Part shown: positions 7,145-10,069 of the stretch, one piece after another
Position numbering within the stretch: position 1 is the first letter of the stretch
Layout of the letters: each line of letters starts with the position of its first letter
Assembly: GCA_031265015.1 (NCBI GenBank)
Contig: JAISDG010000230.1
Span: 1-10,069 of the forward strand
DNA from: Spirochaetaceae bacterium
Lineage (GTDB): Bacteria; Spirochaetota; Spirochaetia; Treponematales; Breznakiellaceae
Reading direction: 5' to 3'
DNA length: 10,069 nucleotides
Translations under genes and position numbers: made by a program
Notes under the pieces: model-generated
Database searches by the model: none
Told to the model about the DNA's origin: nothing
The model's input: the letters and a program-made list of their open reading frames with translations, nothing else

Positions 7145-8473
7145 TTAGATAACGTTCTTTTTCTGCCATTTGCCGCTGATCCAGCGGGTAAGGTAAAAGG
7201 TTCCCCGGACAAGAAAATCAAGCCCCATAGCTATCCACACCCCCAGGGGGCCGAGGCCAAAAGCAAAGGTGATCAGGTAGGCAAAACTTACCCGGACGGT
7301 AAACATGGAAATTGCCGCGGTCCACATGACATACCGCACGTCTCCCGCGGCCCTGAGGGCATTGGGCAGGGCAAAACTGAAGATCCAGCCTATGATCATG
7401 GAAACACAGTGGACCCGGAGGAATGATTTTGCCATGTCATGGGCGGCGGGACTAAGCCGGAAAAGGCCGATCAGGGGTTCCAGAAAAATAAAGATTAGCC
7501 CGCTCAATATAAAGAGGGCGCCCCAGGCAAGCTTAAGAATCTTCCCCGTATTGCGCTTTGCCCCCCCGTAATCCCCCGCCCCAATACACTGGCCCACCAC
7601 GGTCAAAAGGGCCATGCTAAAGGCATTCCCCGGCATAAAGGAAAAAGAATTAATGACCGAAGCAATGGCGTTCCCCGCAATAGCGGCGGTCCCAAAGCTG
7701 GTAAAGATCCGCTGGGTAAGGAGCCGCCCAATCTGGAACATGGATCCCTCCAGGCCGCTGGGGATTCCCACCTTCAGGATCCGGCCCGCCATGGAACGGT
7801 TGATCGCGGCCCGCGTAAAGCGGATCGAGACCGGCCCCTGGCTGCGGACCAGCATAAGCGTCAGTACCGCGGCGGCGATAATCCGGCTGAAAAGGGTGGC
7901 GATGGCCGCCCCCTCGGCGCCCATGCGAAGGCCGAAAAGAAAAAAGCTGTTCCCCGCAATGTTGGTACAGTTCACCATGAAAGCTATCCCCATGGGGACC
8001 CGGCTGTTCCCTGTAGCCCGGAACAGGGCCGCGCAGGCATTGTAAATCCCCAGGAAGGGATAGGACGCGGCGGTAATAAGAAAATAAACGGATGCCGGCG
8101 CCATTACTTCGTCCCCTACCGCGCCGTACAAAAAGCGGATAATAAAGCGCCGCCCCAGCATCACCGGAATCATCACGGCAAAGGCGGTCAGGGCCACCAC
8201 ATAGTACAGCTGCCGGGCGGCCATCCGGGAGCTGGACACGTCACCCCTGCCTATGTACTGGCTTACCACCACGGTTCCTCCGGTACAAAGGGCGATAAAG
8301 GCGATGATAAAAAAGTTGTTGATATTGTCGATGATATTAACGCCCGCGACCGCGGCCTCTCCCACCGTTCTGACCATGATTGTATCCGCCGCTCCCATGG
8401 TAACGGCAAGAACCTGTTCAATGATCAGCGGCCAGAGGAGGCGGAATACACTGCGGTTATCCCAGGTAGTCGT
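7145..8473 (-). CDS. MATE-family multidrug/Na+ antiporter (start codon unclear)
   Basis: Inner-membrane exporter of the MatE family, expected to expel cationic drugs or metabolites in exchange for H+ or Na+. About 12 hydrophobic segments form two similar halves: compare GGTVVVSQYIGRGD in the first with LLTVVGQCIGAGDYGGAKR in the second. MGAADTIMV carries the conserved TM1 aspartate of the NorM type. The first in-frame ATG is at 8398 (417 residues), but it has no ribosome binding site and would cut TM1 in half. The frame upstream encodes WDNRSVFRLLWPLIIEQVLAV, the usual MATE N-terminus. No ATG, GTG or TTG exists in this frame back to the stop at 8533. An ACG at 8473, nine bases after AGGG, sits where ATG would be expected and gives 442 residues, a normal length. 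I place the start there tentatively. It follows the aspS stop by 11 bases and is probably in the same operon. Confidence 0.85.
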   Translation of the reverse strand, partial: TTTWDNRSVFRLLWPLIIEQVLAVTMGAADTIMVRTVGEAAVAGVNIIDNINNFFIIAFIALCTGGTVVVSQYIGRGDVSSSRMAARQLYYVVALTAFAVMIPVMLGRRFIIRFLYGAVGDEVMAPASVYFLITAASYPFLGIYNACAALFRATGNSRVPMGIAFMVNCTNIAGNSFFLFGLRMGAEGAAIATLFSRIIAAAVLTLMLVRSQGPVSIRFTRAAINRSMAGRILKVGIPSGLEGSMFQIGRLLTQRIFTSFGTAAIAGNAIASVINSFSFMPGNAFSMALLTVVGQCIGAGDYGGAKRNTGKILKLAWGALFILSGLIFIFLEPLIGLFRLSPAAHDMAKSFLRVHCVSMIIGWIFSFALPNALRAAGDVRYVMWTAAISMFTVRVSFAYLITFAFGLGPLGVWIAMGLDFLVRGTFYLTRWISGKWQKKNVI

Positions 8474-8484
8474 GGCTTTTGTCC

Positions 8485-9882
8485 CTAGGGGGCCACCCGT
8501 TTTCTGTCCCGGGGGAAAAGACTGGCTTCCTTAACATTGGCAAGCCCCAGAATCCGGGCGGTCAGCCGCTCGCAGCCTATGGCAAAGCCCCCGTGGGGCG
8601 GACAGCCGTAACGGAGCAGGGCCGCGTAGTTCTGCATATTTTCCAGCTTAAGGCCAAACCGGGGAAGCACTTCCACAAAGGCTTCGTAACTGTGCTGGCG
8701 GCGGCCGCCGGTGGTTATTTCCAGCCCCCGGAAAAGGGCGTCGAAACTCATGGTCCGGTTCGCGTCCGAGGGGTAGGCATAGAAGGGCCGGTAACGGCGG
8801 GGGAATTCGTTGACAAACACCAGATCGGTTCCGTATTCCGCCGCGGACCAGTCGCAGAGAAACCGTTCCGCCTCGGGGTTGATGTCGAATATCCGTTCGG
8901 TTTTCCGGCCCGCTGCCTTACCCGCGGCCTGGCCGCTGGCCTTAGCGGCTTGGCCGTTGGCCCATTCGTTCGCTGTTTTTACCGCGTCCTCGTAAGCGAT
9001 AACCGGCGCTTTCGCCACCGCGGCGGCATCGGGAACGGAAGCCTTCCACAAAGCCAGATCCGCGGCGTTCTTCCGGGCCACTTCTTCAAAGATGCGGGCC
9101 AGCAGCTCCCGTTCCAGGTCTATCAGATCCTTTTCGGATTCGATAAAACCCATCTCCACATCCAGGGAAACATACTCGTTCAGGTGCCGGGGGGTATCGT
9201 GCTTTTCCGCCCGGTACGCGGGGGCCACCTCAAAGACCCGTTCCATGCCGCTGGCAACCATCGCTTCCTTGTAGAATTGGGGCGACTGGGCAAGGCATAC
9301 TTTCCGGTCAAAGTATTCTACGGTAAAAAGTTCGGTGCCCCCTTCGGTACCGCCCCAGACCAGCTTGCTGGTTTTGATTTCCGTAAAGTCCCGGGAACGC
9401 AGGCAGGCGGAAAAAGCCTCGATAATCACCGCCTGGACATTAAAGATCGCCCGGATTTTGGGGTTCCGGACGCTGAGAAGCCGGTTGTCCAGGATCGTCT
9501 CAAGCCCCGTTTTGGCAATGTCGCCGTTTACCGGATAGGGAAGTTCCGGCATGGCCCGGCTTACCACGACAAGGGACGCGGCGCGGAGTTCCGCCCCGCC
9601 GGGGGCTTTTTCGTTCAGCGCGGGAATTCCCGAAACGGTAACCACCGATTCCAGGGTCAGGCCGTTTTCCCCTTCCGCGGCGGGCTTTTCGCCGGAAGCT
9701 TCGCTGTTTTTCAACAGGGAAGGTTCCGAAAAAACGATCTGCGCCATGCCGGACCGGTCCCGGAGGACCACAAAGGTAATGCCCCCCATATCCCGGATCC
9801 GGTGCACCCATCCGGAAACCGTTATGGTTTCGCCGGGCCTGTCCCGGGCCGCTTGGGAAATATCTCTCGCCAGTGTACGCAT
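8485..9882 (-). CDS. aspS: Aspartyl-tRNA synthetase, archaeal type (probably non-discriminating)
   Basis: Charges tRNA-Asp, and probably also tRNA-Asn, with aspartate in the cytoplasm. An N-terminal OB-fold anticodon-binding domain (residues 1-110, SGWVHRIRDMGG) precedes a class IIb catalytic core. The core shows the flipping loop TEGGTELF (179-186), AQSPQFYKE (198-206), motif 2 YRAEKHDTPRHLNE (223-236), RGLEITTGGRRQH (385-397) and motif 3 GFAIGCERL (432-440), and ends in the family signature LFPRDRKRVAP. This short form lacks the large GAD insertion of normal bacterial AspRS (about 590 residues). It is longer than archaeal AspRS (about 430-440) because of a charged insert near 53-75 and an Ala/Gly/Lys repeat at 305-328. 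His27 and Pro94 match residues linked to relaxed tRNA choice. The ATG at 9882 fits homologue N-termini, although no Shine-Dalgarno sequence precedes it. The MATE gene follows at once. Confidence 0.94.
   Translation of the reverse strand: MRTLARDISQAARDRPGETITVSGWVHRIRDMGGITFVVLRDRSGMAQIVFSEPSLLKNSEASGEKPAAEGENGLTLESVVTVSGIPALNEKAPGGAELRAASLVVVSRAMPELPYPVNGDIAKTGLETILDNRLLSVRNPKIRAIFNVQAVIIEAFSACLRSRDFTEIKTSKLVWGGTEGGTELFTVEYFDRKVCLAQSPQFYKEAMVASGMERVFEVAPAYRAEKHDTPRHLNEYVSLDVEMGFIESEKDLIDLERELLARIFEEVARKNAADLALWKASVPDAAAVAKAPVIAYEDAVKTANEWANGQAAKASGQAAGKAAGRKTERIFDINPEAERFLCDWSAAEYGTDLVFVNEFPRRYRPFYAYPSDANRTMSFDALFRGLEITTGGRRQHSYEAFVEVLPRFGLKLENMQNYAALLRYGCPPHGGFAIGCERLTARILGLANVKEASLFPRDRKRVAP
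8908..8958 (-). repeat. Degenerate Ala/Gly/Lys repeat inside aspS
   Basis: Residues 309-325 read NGQAAKA, SGQAAGKA, AG, that is two copies of a seven-to-eight-residue unit. At DNA level the units are similar but not identical. The segment lies between the Glu/Leu-rich helices after motif 2 and the block containing RIFDINPEAERF. It looks like a lineage-specific surface insertion made by slippage. Confidence 0.7.
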
Positions 9883-9888
9883 AGGTAT

Positions 9889-9894
9889 AGTATA
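9889..9894 (-). promoter_or_regulatory. Possible -10 element of aspS
   Basis: TATACT on the minus strand (9894-9889), inside the same GCTATACT octamer that precedes tRNA-Pro, ends six bases before the aspS ATG. If used, the transcript would start at or next to the initiation codon. This would agree with the absence of a ribosome binding site and suggests a leaderless mRNA. No good -35 lies 16-18 bases upstream, so the call is weak. Confidence 0.35.
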
Positions 9895-9941
9895 GCCGGA
9901 TTATCCGGGAAAAGCTATACGACGGGGATTACCGGATTACC
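9890..9941. promoter_or_regulatory. Palindromes and GGATTACC repeats in the divergent aspS promoter region
   Basis: A perfect palindrome CCGGAT-T-ATCCGG (9896-9908) is nested inside the inverted repeat GTATAGC (9890-9896) / GCTATAC (9914-9920). A perfect tandem pair GGATTACC GGATTACC (9926-9933, 9934-9941) repeats the core of the palindrome. The placement directly behind the aspS -10 and ahead of the divergent gene suggests binding sites for a regulator. No known operator matches by eye. Confidence 0.5.
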
Positions 9942-9988
9942 GGGGGATCCAGGGTGCAACTTCTTTTTCGGGGCAAAACCGGAAAGCG

Positions 9989-9997
9989 TGCTATCCT
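9989..9997 (+). promoter_or_regulatory. Candidate extended -10 for the gene at 10025
   Basis: TGCTATCCT (9989-9997) resembles the extended -10 form TGnTATAAT, with four of six matches in the hexamer. No convincing -35 is seen, as extended -10 promoters allow. The start site would fall near 10003, within the left arm of the hairpin at 10001-10023. Confidence 0.35.
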
Positions 9998-10000
9998 TAG

Positions 10001-10023
10001 GGTATCCCACGGGAGGGGATACC
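10001..10023 (+). promoter_or_regulatory. Perfect inverted repeat covering the ribosome binding site of the next gene
   Basis: GGTATCCC (10001-10008) and GGGATACC (10016-10023) are perfect eight-base arms around the seven-base loop ACGGGAG. The ribosome binding site GGGAGGGG (10011-10018) spans the loop and right arm, and the right arm ends one base before the ATG. In RNA this would hide the binding site. In DNA it is a 23-base palindrome of operator type overlapping the likely transcription start. Confidence 0.6.
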
Positions 10024-10024
10024 A

Positions 10025-10069
10025 ATGGACACAAAAGAACGGGAAAAACTCATAGCGGGAGCCGTAGCG
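10025..10069 (+). CDS. Start of an unidentified gene (3' end outside the window)
   Basis: Fifteen codons are visible, reading MDTKEREKLIAGAVA. The ATG has a strong ribosome binding site (GGGAGGGG, 10011-10018) at a six-base spacing. It is the first in-frame start after the stop TAG at 9998-10000. The charged beginning followed by a small-residue segment does not identify a family. The gene is divergent from aspS and shares its 142-base upstream region. Confidence 0.6.
   Translation, partial: MDTKEREKLIAGAVA

Noticed and set aside
6827..7426. Plus-strand open frame spanning the gap between the TolC-like and MATE genes
   Set aside because: It crosses a terminator and overlaps both real genes in antisense. 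It has no ribosome binding site or recognisable domain.
8485..9882. Possible asparaginyl-tRNA synthetase
   Set aside because: Motif 2 is RAEKHDTPRHLNE and the C-terminus LFPRDRKRVAP, both typical of archaeal AspRS rather than AsnRS.
9926..9941. CRISPR-like repeat
   Set aside because: The units are 8 bases, directly adjacent without spacers, and only two are exact. This is a regulatory or slippage repeat.

Overview
The window (about 10 kb, GC-rich) reads as core chromosome of a Gram-negative-type (diderm) bacterium. A spirochaete of the Treponema/termite-gut-treponeme kind is my best guess. Three features point that way: a MurA with Asp instead of Cys in the catalytic loop, an archaeal-type aspartyl-tRNA synthetase, and an efflux operon whose gene order and adaptor resemble the BesC-BesA-BesB pump of Borrelia. 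The assignment is an inference from protein character, not from a search.

Layout. Positions 1-1212 (+) hold murA without its first ~22 codons. Positions 1213-1338 hold a short tandem repeat and a promoter for a tRNA-Pro(UGG) gene (1339-1411, +). Just after the tRNA, two partial copies of its 3' end, one inverted and one direct, lie in the convergent gap before the efflux operon. Everything from 1480 to 9882 is on the minus strand. Read in the direction of transcription it is aspS (9882-8485), a MATE exporter (about 8473-7145), a terminator (7066-7028), then a tripartite pump: TolC-like outer-membrane channel (6961-5624), membrane-fusion adaptor (5634-4597) and RND transporter (4593-1480). At the right edge a new plus-strand gene starts at 10025 behind a hairpin that covers its ribosome binding site.

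How the genes fit together. The TolC-like, adaptor and RND genes are tightly packed (11-base overlap, then a 3-base gap), all start with GTG, and should build one trans-envelope drug or solute efflux machine. The MATE gene follows aspS after about 11 bases and is probably co-transcribed with it, although it has no normal start codon where its homology begins. murA makes the first committed peptidoglycan precursor. AspRS and tRNA-Pro are translation housekeeping.

I see no CRISPR array, transposase, phage gene or toxin-antitoxin pair. The most unusual items are the repeated tRNA 3' end, the MATE start codon problem, the hairpin-less adaptor, the operator-like repeats between aspS and the last gene, and the hairpin over the final gene's ribosome binding site. 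None amounts to a clear new multi-gene system.
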